Below, in pieces: positions 45,381-54,276 of a stretch of 64,000 nucleotides of DNA. Source of the DNA: HXMU1420-13 sp963691715 (GTDB taxonomy: Bacteria; Bacteroidota; Rhodothermia; Balneolales; Balneolaceae); contig OY829281.1 in the NCBI GenBank assembly GCA_963691715.1, forward strand, positions 2,542,001 to 2,606,000, read 5' to 3'. Numbering within the stretch: position 1 is the first letter of the stretch; every line of letters starts with the position of its first letter. Made by a program: the position numbers and the translations under genes. The notes under the pieces are model-generated. The model saw nothing but the letters and a program-made list of their open reading frames with translations. It ran no database searches and was not told the DNA's origin.

Positions 45381-46628
45381 ATGCCAAGAAATAACAATAG
45401 AAAAAACTACGGGAATAAAAATCGTAGTCGAAAAAAGAATAATAGAAATAATAAAAACAGAAACCGTAATAAAGGTGGTAATGTTTTTATACCCAAATTT
45501 TTTTGGAATAACAACCAAGGTGTGTCAGGTAGATATGCTGGAGTTTTAGAAATAAATGAAAAAGGATGGGGATTCATTCGTAAGCTAGATTATGAATTTA
45601 CGTATAATTCTCGCGACCCATTTTTAAAACCAGAGGAAGTTAAAGCTCTCGAGCTTCGTCAGGGTTTAATTCTAGGTGGTGAATATGAAGAAGACCATCA
45701 AGGTAATAAACACGTGGTGAATATAGATCAAGTAAATGGCAAACCACTAGAAGCTTGGACAAAATGTGCCCGATTCGAACGACAAATACCAATTATGCCA
45801 GTTGATTGGATTAGAATGGGAGATCTATCAGATGATACTGAAATGAGGGTAATTGACTTAGTAGCTCCAATTGGAAAAGGTCAACGAGCTTTAATTGTTG
45901 CTCCCCCTAGAACAGGTAAAACAGTACTTTTAAAACAAATTGCTAATGCTGTAACACGTAATCATCCAGATATTCATTTAAGTGTTCTTTTAGTGGATGA
46001 GCGCCCAGAGGAAGTCACAGATTTTATTAGATCAACAGATGCTGAAGTTTTTGCTTCTTCTAATGATAAAAAAACTCAGAGTCACATCAGAATTACTGAA
46101 ATGGCATTAGGCTATGCTAAACGTAAAGCTGAAATGGGAGAAGATGCAGTACTCCTTATCGACTCAATGACTCGTTTAGGAAGAGCATATAATGCGGTGC
46201 AATCAAATAGTGGGCGTACTTTATCTGGTGGATTAGATATTCGTGCCCTAGAAGTGCCAAAAAAGATTTTTGGATCAGCACGCATGATTGAAGGTGGTGG
46301 CTCTTTAACCATTATAGCCACATGTTTAGTTGAGACAAATTCTAGAATGGATGACCTCATATTTGAGGAATTCAAAGGAACAGGAAATATGGAGTTAGTC
46401 CTTGATCGGGAACTTGCTAACGATAGAATTTATCCTGCAATTAATATCACAGCCTCAGGTACTAGGAACGAAGAAAAATTTATTACAGACTCCTTGGAAG
46501 AACGCAATATGGTAAGGCGATACTTACTAAAAAAGTCACCAAGAGAATCGATGTTGGGATTGTTGAAAGTACTAAAAAATACAGAGAGCAATCAAGAACT
46601 ATTAAATCAAATTGCGGCCTTGGTCTAA
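45381..46628 (+). CDS. rho: Transcription termination factor Rho
   Basis: Hexameric RNA helicase, 415 residues. The usual N-terminal helical subdomain is replaced by about 32 residues almost entirely of Asn, Arg and Lys (RKKNNRNNKNRNRNKGG). The cold-shock-like RNA-binding domain follows (GVLEINEKGWGFIRKLDYEF). The motor has Walker A VAPPRTGKTVLLKQ, the Q-loop region TDFIRSTDAEVFASS, Walker B DAVLLIDSMTRLGRAYN, and the R-loop area SGGLDIRALEVPKKIFGSAR. Related Bacteroidota Rho proteins often carry large inserts; this one does not. It overlaps the convergent rhodanese gene by 4 nt at its 3' end. Confidence 0.97.
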   Translation: MPRNNNRKNYGNKNRSRKKNNRNNKNRNRNKGGNVFIPKFFWNNNQGVSGRYAGVLEINEKGWGFIRKLDYEFTYNSRDPFLKPEEVKALELRQGLILGGEYEEDHQGNKHVVNIDQVNGKPLEAWTKCARFERQIPIMPVDWIRMGDLSDDTEMRVIDLVAPIGKGQRALIVAPPRTGKTVLLKQIANAVTRNHPDIHLSVLLVDERPEEVTDFIRSTDAEVFASSNDKKTQSHIRITEMALGYAKRKAEMGEDAVLLIDSMTRLGRAYNAVQSNSGRTLSGGLDIRALEVPKKIFGSARMIEGGGSLTIIATCLVETNSRMDDLIFEEFKGTGNMELVLDRELANDRIYPAINITASGTRNEEKFITDSLEERNMVRRYLLKKSPRESMLGLLKVLKNTESNQELLNQIAALV

Positions 46629-46945
46629 GCTACAGGTAAAGAGGGATCTATTTCTTTTCCCCACGCTTTCATTCCACCTTTCAAATTTATAACGTTTGTA
46701 AAGCCGTTTGCAGTTAAGTATTCAACTGCTTTGGCGCTTCTGCCTCCTGCTCGACACATTACAATAAGTTTTGAAGTTTTTTCATGCTCTATTTCACTAA
46801 CTCGTTGAGGTAATTCTCCTAGAGGAATGTGGATTCCATCAATATTTGAAACCATATATTCCCAATCCTCACGCACATCTAACAGAACAAATTTCTCGTT
46901 ACCTTCTTTTTTTGTTTTTAAATCTTGAACATTAATTTCTTTCAT
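46625..46945 (-). CDS. Single-domain rhodanese (sulfurtransferase)
   Basis: 106 residues forming one rhodanese domain: VLLDVREDWEYMVSNI, HIPLGELPQRV, the active-site loop LIVMCRAGGRSAKAVEYL with catalytic Cys, and GGMKAWGKEID at the end. It moves sulfane sulfur to thiol acceptors; the acceptor is unknown. It lies 11 nt after lptB in the purS-clpS-purQ-lptB run and overlaps the rho stop tail to tail. Confidence 0.93.
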   Translation of the reverse strand: MKEINVQDLKTKKEGNEKFVLLDVREDWEYMVSNIDGIHIPLGELPQRVSEIEHEKTSKLIVMCRAGGRSAKAVEYLTANGFTNVINLKGGMKAWGKEIDPSLPVA

Positions 46946-46956
46946 ATTGTATATCG

Positions 46957-47709
46957 TTAATAACGGTCTAGTTTAAAAGTTTCTCCAAGATACAGTTTAC
47001 GTGCATTTTCGTCGTTTGCTAAGGTATCTGCATCACCTTCCATTAGAATATTTCCTTCGAACATTAAATATGCTCGATTAGTTATAGCCAATGTTTCATG
47101 AACATTATGGTCTGTAATCAGGATTCCAATATTCTGATTTTTTAAATCGGAAACAATTTCTTGAATATCTTCAACAGCAATTGGATCTACTCCGGCAAAC
47201 GGTTCATCCAGCAAGATAAATTTTGGATTAGTAACCAATGCCCTTGCAATTTCGGTACGCCTTCGTTCACCGCCTGACAAACTATAGCCTTTATTATTTA
47301 CAACTTTATGAAGAGAAAACTCTTCAATAAGGCGATCACATCGTTCTTTAATTTCTTTTTTACTGTATGAGAGAAATTGTAATACCGATTCTAAATTTTG
47401 TCGTACGGTTAAATTTCTAAAAACAGAAGCCTCTTGAGCAAGATACCCTACACCTAAACGTGCACGTTTATACATTGGCATTCGGGTAAGCTCTATATCA
47501 TTCAAAAAGATATCACCTGAATTTGGAGTAACCAATCCAACCATCATGTAAAACGTAGTTGTTTTACCTGCTCCGTTTGGTCCTAATAATCCAACAATTT
47601 CACCTTGATTAACATTGATCGATACTTCTTTGACAACAGTTCTTTTTCTATATCGTTTTACTAATCCTTTACTATAAAGAGTTAGCGCTGTCTCAGAGTG
47701 GTTGGTCAT
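46957..47709 (-). CDS. lptB: LPS export ABC transporter ATPase LptB
   Basis: Powers extraction of lipopolysaccharide from the inner membrane (LptB2FG). The 250 residues show Walker A GLLGPNGAGKTTTFYMMVG, the Q-loop area YLAQEASVFRNLTVRQNLE (characteristic of LptB), the signature YSLSGGERRRTEIARAL, Walker B KFILLDEPFAGVDP, and the switch His in ILITDHNV. The permeases LptF/G are not adjacent. It sits between purQ (17 nt) and the rhodanese gene (11 nt). Confidence 0.95.
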   Translation of the reverse strand: MTNHSETALTLYSKGLVKRYRKRTVVKEVSINVNQGEIVGLLGPNGAGKTTTFYMMVGLVTPNSGDIFLNDIELTRMPMYKRARLGVGYLAQEASVFRNLTVRQNLESVLQFLSYSKKEIKERCDRLIEEFSLHKVVNNKGYSLSGGERRRTEIARALVTNPKFILLDEPFAGVDPIAVEDIQEIVSDLKNQNIGILITDHNVHETLAITNRAYLMFEGNILMEGDADTLANDENARKLYLGETFKLDRY

Positions 47710-47726
47710 GCTAAATTTGATTTGTA

Positions 47727-48425
47727 CTAAGCAATGGATAAGGAATTAAGGATAGATTCGAAAATAGGTTTACCATCTTCTGAACCAAGTATATTCTCCA
47801 TAGCTCTTTCTGGATGGGGCATCATACCAAGTACATTTCTATTTTTATTGATAATGCCCGCAATATTATCAATAGAGCCATTAAAGTTCGCTTCTTCTGT
47901 AGTATGGCCTTCAGCATTAGTATATCGAAAGATTATTTGATCATTATCTTGTAATGATTGTAAACCATATTGATCGATAAAGTAATTTCCTTCCCCATGA
48001 GAAACGGGTATATTAAAGAGCTGGTTGACTTCAAGTCCACTAGTGAATAAAGAGTTAGAAGTTTCACATCGTATGGTGACACTTTTGCAAACAAACCTAA
48101 GTTTGTGATTATGCATCATAGCGCCAGGAATTAAGCCTGCTTCAAGAAGAATTTGAAATCCGTTACAAATACCCATTACTGGCAAGCCATTATTAGCGCT
48201 TTTTATTACCTCCTGCATAATGGGTGAAAATCGAGCGATAGCCCCAGAGCGAAGATAATCGCCATAAGAAAAACCACCAGGAACAATTAAAAAATCAATT
48301 CCAGAAAGGTCTGTATCTTTATGCCAAAGGAATTTTGTTTTGCATCCTAAAACATTTTTCATTGCATGATATGCATCATGATCACAATTTGATCCTGGGA
48401 ATACAATTACTCCAAATGTCGCCAT
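47727..48425 (-). CDS. purQ: Phosphoribosylformylglycinamidine synthase, glutaminase subunit
   Basis: Supplies ammonia for the fourth step of purine synthesis, with PurS and PurL. The 232 residues are a class I glutamine amidotransferase: GVIVFPGSNCDHDAYHAM at the start, VPGGFSYGDYLRSGAIAR, the nucleophile Cys in VMGICNGFQILLEAGL, and the His/Glu of MMPHPERAMENILG. It starts 1 nt after clpS ends. purL is not in the window, although PurS and PurQ being separate genes implies a short PurL elsewhere. Confidence 0.96.
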   Translation of the reverse strand: MATFGVIVFPGSNCDHDAYHAMKNVLGCKTKFLWHKDTDLSGIDFLIVPGGFSYGDYLRSGAIARFSPIMQEVIKSANNGLPVMGICNGFQILLEAGLIPGAMMHNHKLRFVCKSVTIRCETSNSLFTSGLEVNQLFNIPVSHGEGNYFIDQYGLQSLQDNDQIIFRYTNAEGHTTEEANFNGSIDNIAGIINKNRNVLGMMPHPERAMENILGSEDGKPIFESILNSLSIA

Positions 48426-48426
48426 G

Positions 48427-48735
48427 TTATCCTTTTATTTCTGTAACTAGTTGAATTTCTTTTAACACACTATCTACCATTAAACATTCTTCAAACTCAC
48501 CTTCAAAGGCTACAGCCTTACCCTCGTTGTGTACTTTCCAAGTAATTTCTTCAGCTTTTGAGAGCGTGCACCCTGTTGCCTTTATAAGCTGTGTAATAAC
48601 TTCATCAAAGGTATGGATATTGTCGTTATATAAAATTACCCGCCATGGAGCAGACATATGCTCCTCAACAACCTCTTCAGTTTGGGCATCGGTCTCGTGA
48701 TCCAGTTGCATTAAATGATCATTATACGAGGTCAT
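48427..48735 (-). CDS. clpS: ATP-dependent Clp protease adaptor ClpS
   Basis: Delivers N-end-rule substrates to ClpA/ClpC-ClpP. The 102 residues have the conserved PWRVILYNDNIHTFDEVI (strand with the N-degron-binding Asn/Asp pair), LIKATGCTLSKAEEITWKVH and the C-terminal helix. The first ~28 residues are acidic. It is inserted between purS (14 nt upstream) and purQ (1 nt downstream), so its level is tied to purine synthesis genes. A Clp ATPase is not encoded nearby. Confidence 0.93.
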   Translation of the reverse strand: MTSYNDHLMQLDHETDAQTEEVVEEHMSAPWRVILYNDNIHTFDEVITQLIKATGCTLSKAEEITWKVHNEGKAVAFEGEFEECLMVDSVLKEIQLVTEIKG

Positions 48736-48749
48736 TGGTTCAATATATC

Positions 48750-48995
48750 TTAGGCTTCTATTTCGATAAAGAAGTCTTCCATTACTTCATTAGCCAATAA
48801 TTTACTACAAGCTTGCTCTGCAATCGCTTTTGCTTCAGCTTCGGAGGATGCATTTACGTCTAATTCAATAAATTTTCCAATGCGAACGTTTTCAACCTGA
48901 TTTAAGCCTAAATTTTCTAAGGCATGATGGGCGGCTTTTCCTTTTGGATCAAGAATTGATGGACGAAGAGTTATGTTGACTTTTGCTTTGTACAT
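48750..48995 (-). CDS. purS: Phosphoribosylformylglycinamidine synthase subunit PurS
   Basis: The small subunit that bridges PurQ and PurL. The 81 residues show the family pattern: KAKVNITLRPSILDPKGKA at the start, LGLNQVENVRIGKFIELDV and ACSKLLANEVMEDFFIEI. It is the first gene of the purS-clpS-purQ-lptB-rhodanese run on the minus strand, and it is separated from miaA by 81 nt. Confidence 0.95.
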   Translation of the reverse strand: MYKAKVNITLRPSILDPKGKAAHHALENLGLNQVENVRIGKFIELDVNASSEAEAKAIAEQACSKLLANEVMEDFFIEIEA

Positions 48996-49076
48996 AGTTG
49001 AACTTCTTTAAAGTGATGCAGAAAAATAAGGCTTAAATCTATTAGCTGCTAAGGTGATGGGTGTTTTTTTTGGATT

Positions 49077-49997
49077 TTAACCAAAAGCTTTGTTGAGCTT
49101 AAAATAAATTTCTTTTTTCATTTCTTCAGCACTTAAAAGTTCTGCATCAAACCAATGAATAAACTTCCATCTACGAAACCATGTAAGTTGTCGTTTAGCA
49201 TAACGACGAGAATTAGTTTTGATCTTCTCAATCATGATCTCTTGTGAATAAATGTGTTCTAAATGGGCGATAATTTCACGATATCCCACCGTTTGAAGGG
49301 CTTGGAGCTGCTTAGAAAAACCTGAGTCAAGTATTGTTCTTACTTCTTCTTCCAGCCCTGATTTAATCATACTATCGACTCGTAGATTAATACGTTCATA
49401 TAAATGTTCTCTTGGATAATCGATACCAAAGATCAAGGTATTAGTATCCGGCTGTACTGCTTTTTCATTATGAAAACTTGAAAAAGGTTTCCCTGTTTGC
49501 ATCCAAACATCTAAAGCCCTGATTATTCTTTGACGATTCATCCCATCCATTTTAGGAATATAGTCTGGATCAATATTCTTTAATTGATTATAAAGTGATT
49601 GAATCCCTTCTTTCTCAATTCTATGAGTAAGTTCAGCAATATTCTCTATATTAGAGTCCGGAACATTTTGAAAGGGTTGGATAAGACCTTGTATATGTAA
49701 TGTACTTCCGCCAACATAAATAACATGATCTGAGTGTTTTAAAATCTCCTTTTCCCAAGAGATAGCGCGGCGATTAAATCGTATGGCACTATCTTCTTCA
49801 TCCAATGAAAGGTTTGAAATATTATAATGCTGAATTCTCTCTAATTCTTCTTTGCTTGGTTTTGCTGTCCCGATATCTATCATTGAAAAACATTGACGAG
49901 AATCTGCGGAGATAATAGAAGTACCAAGCTCTTCAGCAAGTTGAAGAGAAAGCTCCGTTTTACCCGAGGCGGTAGGACCAAGAATGATAATTCGCAT
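49077..49997 (-). CDS. miaA: tRNA dimethylallyltransferase
   Basis: Adds an isopentenyl group to A37 of tRNAs reading UNN codons. The 306 residues have the P-loop IILGPTASGKTELSLQLAEE, SADSRQCFSMIDIGTAKP, YVGGSTLHIQGLI, NRQRIIRALDVWMQTGKPF and the C-terminal TNSRRYAKRQLTWFR. All substrate-binding blocks are intact. It is preceded at 50040-50055 by a 16-bp perfect palindrome that may regulate it. It is a single gene on the minus strand, downstream of the PorV-like gene. Confidence 0.96.
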   Translation of the reverse strand: MRIIILGPTASGKTELSLQLAEELGTSIISADSRQCFSMIDIGTAKPSKEELERIQHYNISNLSLDEEDSAIRFNRRAISWEKEILKHSDHVIYVGGSTLHIQGLIQPFQNVPDSNIENIAELTHRIEKEGIQSLYNQLKNIDPDYIPKMDGMNRQRIIRALDVWMQTGKPFSSFHNEKAVQPDTNTLIFGIDYPREHLYERINLRVDSMIKSGLEEEVRTILDSGFSKQLQALQTVGYREIIAHLEHIYSQEIMIEKIKTNSRRYAKRQLTWFRRWKFIHWFDAELLSAEEMKKEIYFKLNKAFG

Positions 49998-50039
49998 GTA
50001 GTTTTAGCATGAATGTAGGACTTTCACTGAAGATACATG

Positions 50040-50055
50040 AATATGATATCATATT
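50040..50055. promoter_or_regulatory. Perfect 16-bp palindrome upstream of miaA
   Basis: AATATGATATCATATT is fully self-complementary and lies 43-58 nt before the miaA start, in the 120-nt gap after the PorV-like gene. It is very AT-rich, so chance is possible. It could be an operator, or a hairpin at the end of the PorV-like transcript. Confidence 0.35.
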
Positions 50056-50117
50056 TAGATATTAGATCGCTTGGAAAAATCACAAACCAATGTGTAGTAC
50101 AGACAATCATTCATTGA

Positions 50118-51197
50118 TTAATCCTTGCCTAACTCAAATTTTAGAGATATGCGATGGGTATAGCCTAAGGTACTTGAGGATCCTGCAAAACTAGCAAATC
50201 CATAATCAAGATAGAAATCGGCGACTTTTAGACCCATACCGAGTGTTGGTGAAACTGAAAATCCAGAAACTGGATCGTCGATAAAATCTGTAAGTCCTGC
50301 CCTAACAGATAGTCGATTTTTATAAGTCACTTCTGTGCCTAAGTGAGGTTCAATACTCATTCGACCAAGATTCAGATAATAAGATTGTCGATTTTCGAAC
50401 ATTAAATACACATCAAAGGCAGTAGCAAAATCAAAATCTGAAACTGTAAATTGTTTTCCAGTACCTAATCGAACCGATGGTAAAACATACTCGTTCTGGC
50501 CGGTAGGTATTGAATCTCCGAAAGCTTCTTCAAAGCCCGCAAATTCATTTTCATTTATCGTCCACATTTTTTGCATCGTGGTCATATCCTGAATAGATAT
50601 CCCAAAATCAGCAACATTTGTGCGTATCAATACTCCAATATCTAAACTATACCCCCAAGCATTAGCAAAGGGACCAAGCCGCTGATTAATAATTTTGGCT
50701 GACCCACCTATCGAGATTTGAGAATTATATCTTTTTGCATAAGAAATTAAGATGGCTGCGTCTGCAGCAGAAAATCGAGTAATGTAAGATTCAGGATCCT
50801 CTTTTGGACCTCCATTATCTCCCCGTTCAGCATCCCAAGCATTTAGTGTATTGGCAATGTTGTCAACACCTTGTCGGAAAAAGCTAATTCCAAGAACTCC
50901 ATCCTGATTTTTTAGAGGATAAGAAATTGCACCGTAATCATACCCCACAATACCTCCAAAACGCTCTGCATGCATATAAATAAATTCAACGTTAGTACTA
51001 GAAGCAAGACCAGCTACATTCCAAAATCCTGAGGTAACATCATTGGTTAAAGCGGTGTGTGCGCCTCCCATACCTAATGCTCTAGCTCCTGCGCCAATAG
51101 AAAGGAAGTCATTACCATATTTAGAAAGCGAGCTTTGTGCATGTATTGAAAACGAAAAGCTAAAAAGGAAGAGAAATACCAGAATTATGCGATACAT
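50118..51197 (-). CDS. PorV/PorQ-family outer-membrane protein
   Basis: A 359-residue FadL-like barrel of the PorV/PorQ (UPF0164-like) family. Signal peptide (YRIILVFLFLFSFSFSIHAQ), then the diagnostic start of the mature protein, FLSIGAGARALGMGGAHTAL and TSGFWNVAGLASS. Strands end with HRISLKFELGKD. Family members act in type IX secretion or as lipoprotein-associated outer-membrane proteins; no other type IX gene is in the window, so the role is open. It is separated by 120 nt from miaA, and a 186-nt divergent gap leads to dnaN. Confidence 0.87.
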   Translation of the reverse strand: MYRIILVFLFLFSFSFSIHAQSSLSKYGNDFLSIGAGARALGMGGAHTALTNDVTSGFWNVAGLASSTNVEFIYMHAERFGGIVGYDYGAISYPLKNQDGVLGISFFRQGVDNIANTLNAWDAERGDNGGPKEDPESYITRFSAADAAILISYAKRYNSQISIGGSAKIINQRLGPFANAWGYSLDIGVLIRTNVADFGISIQDMTTMQKMWTINENEFAGFEEAFGDSIPTGQNEYVLPSVRLGTGKQFTVSDFDFATAFDVYLMFENRQSYYLNLGRMSIEPHLGTEVTYKNRLSVRAGLTDFIDDPVSGFSVSPTLGMGLKVADFYLDYGFASFAGSSSTLGYTHRISLKFELGKD

Positions 51198-51383
51198 TTA
51201 CGTTTATTAAGATCTTAATGAAATGGTAGCGCTTTATCGATAGAAATTGATTAGTTTTAAGCCTGAAAATTAGAATCGTTGTATTGCAACGAGAACAAGT
51301 ATTTCTTAGTATAAGCACAACTTTATGAAAGGGCAAGAACGGGTGAAAACTTGCCTAAAAACATCAAATTTGGATAAATTTTT

Positions 51384-52499
51384 ATGAAATTTTCGGTCTC
51401 AAGTAGCGAACTAAATAAAGGCCTTTCTTCAGTGATAGGTGCAGTTCCATCAAAGGCAACATTGCCAATTTTAGAAACTATTCTTTTTAAAAGTGAAAAT
51501 GGAAAGCTAAAACTAACAGCTACCGATCTTGAAATTTCAATTGTTCAAGATATTGATGCAGATATTGAAGTTGATGGAGCGGTTGCTATTCCTGCTCGTA
51601 GGTTGCTTGAAACCTTACGACAGCTCCCTAATATAACAGTATTTTTTGACGTAGATGAACGTAAGAATATCAATTTTCGAACAGATAAAGGTAATTACAA
51701 GCTTGTAGGTGATGAAGCTGAGGAATATCCAGAAGTCCCTAGCCTAGATGATGGAGTTTCTATCTCAACCACCACAGATTTGATTCATAAAGCAATTAAT
51801 AAAACGTTATTCGCTGTATCAAGTGACGATCTTCGTCCGGCAATGATGGGGGTATATTTTCAAATAGGAACTGAAGAAAGTAGATTTGTGGCAACCGATG
51901 GTCACCGATTAGTGAAATACACAAACAGGGAGATCAAAGCCGCATCGGATGTAAATTTTATAATACCAGATAAAGCGTTAAGTCTTATTCAGAAAACAAT
52001 TAGTGGAAATGAGTGTGATGTAACGGTAACACAAGATCATGCGCGTTTTCAAGCAGGAAGTACAGTTTTAATAACAAGATTAATTAACGAGCAATATCCA
52101 AATTATGATTCAGTAATCCCAAGAGATAACAATAAATTTTTGACCATTAGCAAAGATCAGATGCTTTCTACGGTAAAACGAGTATCCATTTTCTCGAGCT
52201 CTACAACTCGACAGATTAGATTACAGCTCGATACCGATAAGTTAACAATTAGAGCCGAAGACTTGGATATGAGTAGTGAAGCAAAAGAAGCTATCGATTG
52301 CGAATATGCCAACGAATCAATGGAAATAGGCTTTAATGCGAAATACTTAGGTGATGTCCTAAGCAATATCGACGATGATGAAGTATCCTTTGAATTTTCT
52401 TCCCCAAATAGAGCGGGAATAGTTAAACCTACTGCTGAAGACGAAACCGAAGATATTCTCATGCTGGTAATGCCAGTTATGTTGAATAGCTATGCTTAA
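51384..52499 (+). CDS. dnaN: DNA polymerase III beta subunit (sliding clamp)
   Basis: A 371-residue three-domain clamp that tethers polymerases to DNA. Family blocks include LPILETILFKSENGKLKLTA, AIPARRLLETLRQLP, VSSDDLRPAMMGVYFQ, FVATDGHRLV, IPDKALSLIQK, YPNYDSVIPRDN, IGFNAKYLGDVLSNI and the C-terminal ILMLVMPVML. Length is normal. dnaA and recF are not adjacent, and the upstream gap has only one DnaA-box-like site, so this does not look like an origin. The stop codon overlaps the next ATG by one base. Confidence 0.97.
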   Translation: MKFSVSSSELNKGLSSVIGAVPSKATLPILETILFKSENGKLKLTATDLEISIVQDIDADIEVDGAVAIPARRLLETLRQLPNITVFFDVDERKNINFRTDKGNYKLVGDEAEEYPEVPSLDDGVSISTTTDLIHKAINKTLFAVSSDDLRPAMMGVYFQIGTEESRFVATDGHRLVKYTNREIKAASDVNFIIPDKALSLIQKTISGNECDVTVTQDHARFQAGSTVLITRLINEQYPNYDSVIPRDNNKFLTISKDQMLSTVKRVSIFSSSTTRQIRLQLDTDKLTIRAEDLDMSSEAKEAIDCEYANESMEIGFNAKYLGDVLSNIDDDEVSFEFSSPNRAGIVKPTAEDETEDILMLVMPVMLNSYA

Positions 52500-53287
52500 T
52501 GAGTCGTATAATTACACTTACTACTGATTTTGGTACACAAGATCATTACGTAAGCGTGATGAAGGCTGTTATACTTGGTATTGCTCCTTCCGCTCGACTT
52601 ATTGATATTTCTCATGATATTCCTCCTCAAGATATTATGGCAGGGGCATGGGTTATTAGAAACGCAGCGTTTTCATTTCCAAAAGGGAGCATACATTTAG
52701 TCGTAATTGATCCTGGGGTTGGAACGGATCGAAAACCAATAGCACTTAAGATTAAAGATCAATTTTTTGTGGGACCAGATAATGGAATCTTCAGCCTAAT
52801 AACAAATGAGTACACATTCAAAGCATATAAATTGAATAAGTCAGGTTATTGGAGGAAAAATCGTTCTAGAACCTTTCACGGAAGAGACATTTTTAGTCCA
52901 GTTGCTGCTCATTTAAGTGAGGGTGTTAATTTGAGTGAAATGGGTGATCCAATAAAAGAATTGGTTTCCTATCATTGGGCGGTACCAATTAGTGATAAAG
53001 ACGGTGTACAAGGTTGGGTTATTCATATCGACCGTTATGGAAATTTAATTACAAATATTACAGAACAGTTATTAGAAGAAACTGCGGGTCGTAGAAAAGT
53101 TCGAGTTTACGTGGGAAATACAATTATAGATCATATGGTTAATACTTTTGGAGATGTACAGCCTGGAGAGCCGGTTGCTTTTATCGGGAGTTCTGGGATG
53201 CTAGAAGTAGGCATTAACAAAGGAAATGCTGCAGAGATGTTAGGTGTTGATAAAGGTGCTCAGATATCGCTAGTGCTGCAAAAATAG
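52499..53287 (+). CDS. SAM hydrolase (adenosyl-chloride/hydroxide transferase family, DUF62)
   Basis: A 262-residue member of the chlorinase/fluorinase/SAM-hydroxide adenosyltransferase family, which uses SAM and water (or a halide) to give adenosine and methionine. Motifs: ITLTTDFGTQDHYVSVMKAV at the start, DISHDIPPQDIMAGAWVIRN, VVIDPGVGTDRKPIAL, DNGIFSLI, FHGRDIFSPVAAHLS and the RYGNLITNIT segment. The Asp-Arg-His set typical of the hydrolases (DPGVG, GRD) is present. It is coupled to dnaN by a one-base overlap and followed after 54 nt by a methyltransferase gene. Its physiological role is unknown. Confidence 0.93.
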   Translation: MSRIITLTTDFGTQDHYVSVMKAVILGIAPSARLIDISHDIPPQDIMAGAWVIRNAAFSFPKGSIHLVVIDPGVGTDRKPIALKIKDQFFVGPDNGIFSLITNEYTFKAYKLNKSGYWRKNRSRTFHGRDIFSPVAAHLSEGVNLSEMGDPIKELVSYHWAVPISDKDGVQGWVIHIDRYGNLITNITEQLLEETAGRRKVRVYVGNTIIDHMVNTFGDVQPGEPVAFIGSSGMLEVGINKGNAAEMLGVDKGAQISLVLQK

Positions 53288-53341
53288 AATCGAAACCCTA
53301 ACTAAGTACTAGCGTAGGGAAGCACACACTGATCTATTTGT

Positions 53342-54148
53342 ATGAATCTTGAACTAAAATCTCCTATAAACGAACGCATGGGAATTCATATTCCCGATGA
53401 AGTTTCTAATCTCTCCCTCCCATTTAATGGATCATTCGCCACCACAGATGGGGATGAATATCGTGTAAAAAATAACATCATTAATATGATGGTCAATGAT
53501 CCAGAGTTTTCAAGTATAGCGTTAAGTACTAACCACTGGAAATTGACTGCATCCATTTATGAAGATATTTGGCGTAAACGTTCTCTTACCCTTCTTTCCG
53601 GAGAAGATTTCCCTATTGAGAAAGAGCATGAGCTACTAATAGAATGGACTGAACCAAAAAATGGAGGTTTATATCTTGATGTTGGAGCGTCTACTGCTTT
53701 ATATGCTCGAGCTCTTAAAGCTGCCCAACCTAATGCAAACATTGTTGCACTCGATTTTTCATTGCAGATGTTAGAAGAGGCAAGGATAAAAGCCGAAGCA
53801 GATGAAACAGATTTATTTTTAGTGCGTGCCGATGGTCGTGATATGCCATTCTTTAGTAACACTTTTGACGCTCTTGTAATGGGAGGAACTCTAAATGAAC
53901 TTTCAGATCCAACAAAAGTACTTTATGAAGCAAATCGAGTGTTAAAGAAGGATGGATGTTTCTTCATGATGCATTTGACGAAAAGTGATATTTGGTATGG
54001 AAGGCTTTTGCAAGAATCTGCTACATTTGGTGGTATTAAATTTTGGACAAAAAACGAATCCAATAAACTTTTCGAACAATGTGGTTTTCGAGTAGATAAA
54101 CAAATTAATAGAGGAATTGTCTGCTTTACAAGATTATCACCAAATTAG
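53342..54148 (+). CDS. Class I SAM-dependent methyltransferase
   Basis: A 268-residue protein with the Rossmann methyltransferase fold in its second half: motif I LYLDVGASTALYARAL, acidic strand IVALDFSLQMLEEAR, motif III LVRADGRDMPFF, motif IV FDALVMGGTLNEL and post-IV VLYEANRVLKKDGCFF. The first ~75 residues carry the pattern of short Trm112-like or regulatory extensions (FATTDGDEYRVKNNIINMM). The substrate is unknown; ubiquinone/menaquinone-type and small-molecule methyltransferases look alike at this level. It is the last gene of the dnaN-DUF62-methyltransferase run. Confidence 0.88.
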   Translation: MNLELKSPINERMGIHIPDEVSNLSLPFNGSFATTDGDEYRVKNNIINMMVNDPEFSSIALSTNHWKLTASIYEDIWRKRSLTLLSGEDFPIEKEHELLIEWTEPKNGGLYLDVGASTALYARALKAAQPNANIVALDFSLQMLEEARIKAEADETDLFLVRADGRDMPFFSNTFDALVMGGTLNELSDPTKVLYEANRVLKKDGCFFMMHLTKSDIWYGRLLQESATFGGIKFWTKNESNKLFEQCGFRVDKQINRGIVCFTRLSPN

Positions 54149-54276
54149 ATTGTTTCTCCTCAGAAAAGATTCTCAAGTACTGTAGATAATACCTTCATTT
54201 GATTCCAGCTAGATGAATACGGAGCTAAGGTATATTTAACAACTATACCAACGTATCTGTTATATAATTGGAGTTT

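Noticed and set aside
51198..51383. Replication origin next to dnaN
   Set aside because: Only one DnaA-box-like sequence (TTTGGATAA, one mismatch), no cluster, no dnaA, no AT-rich unwinding pattern beyond background.
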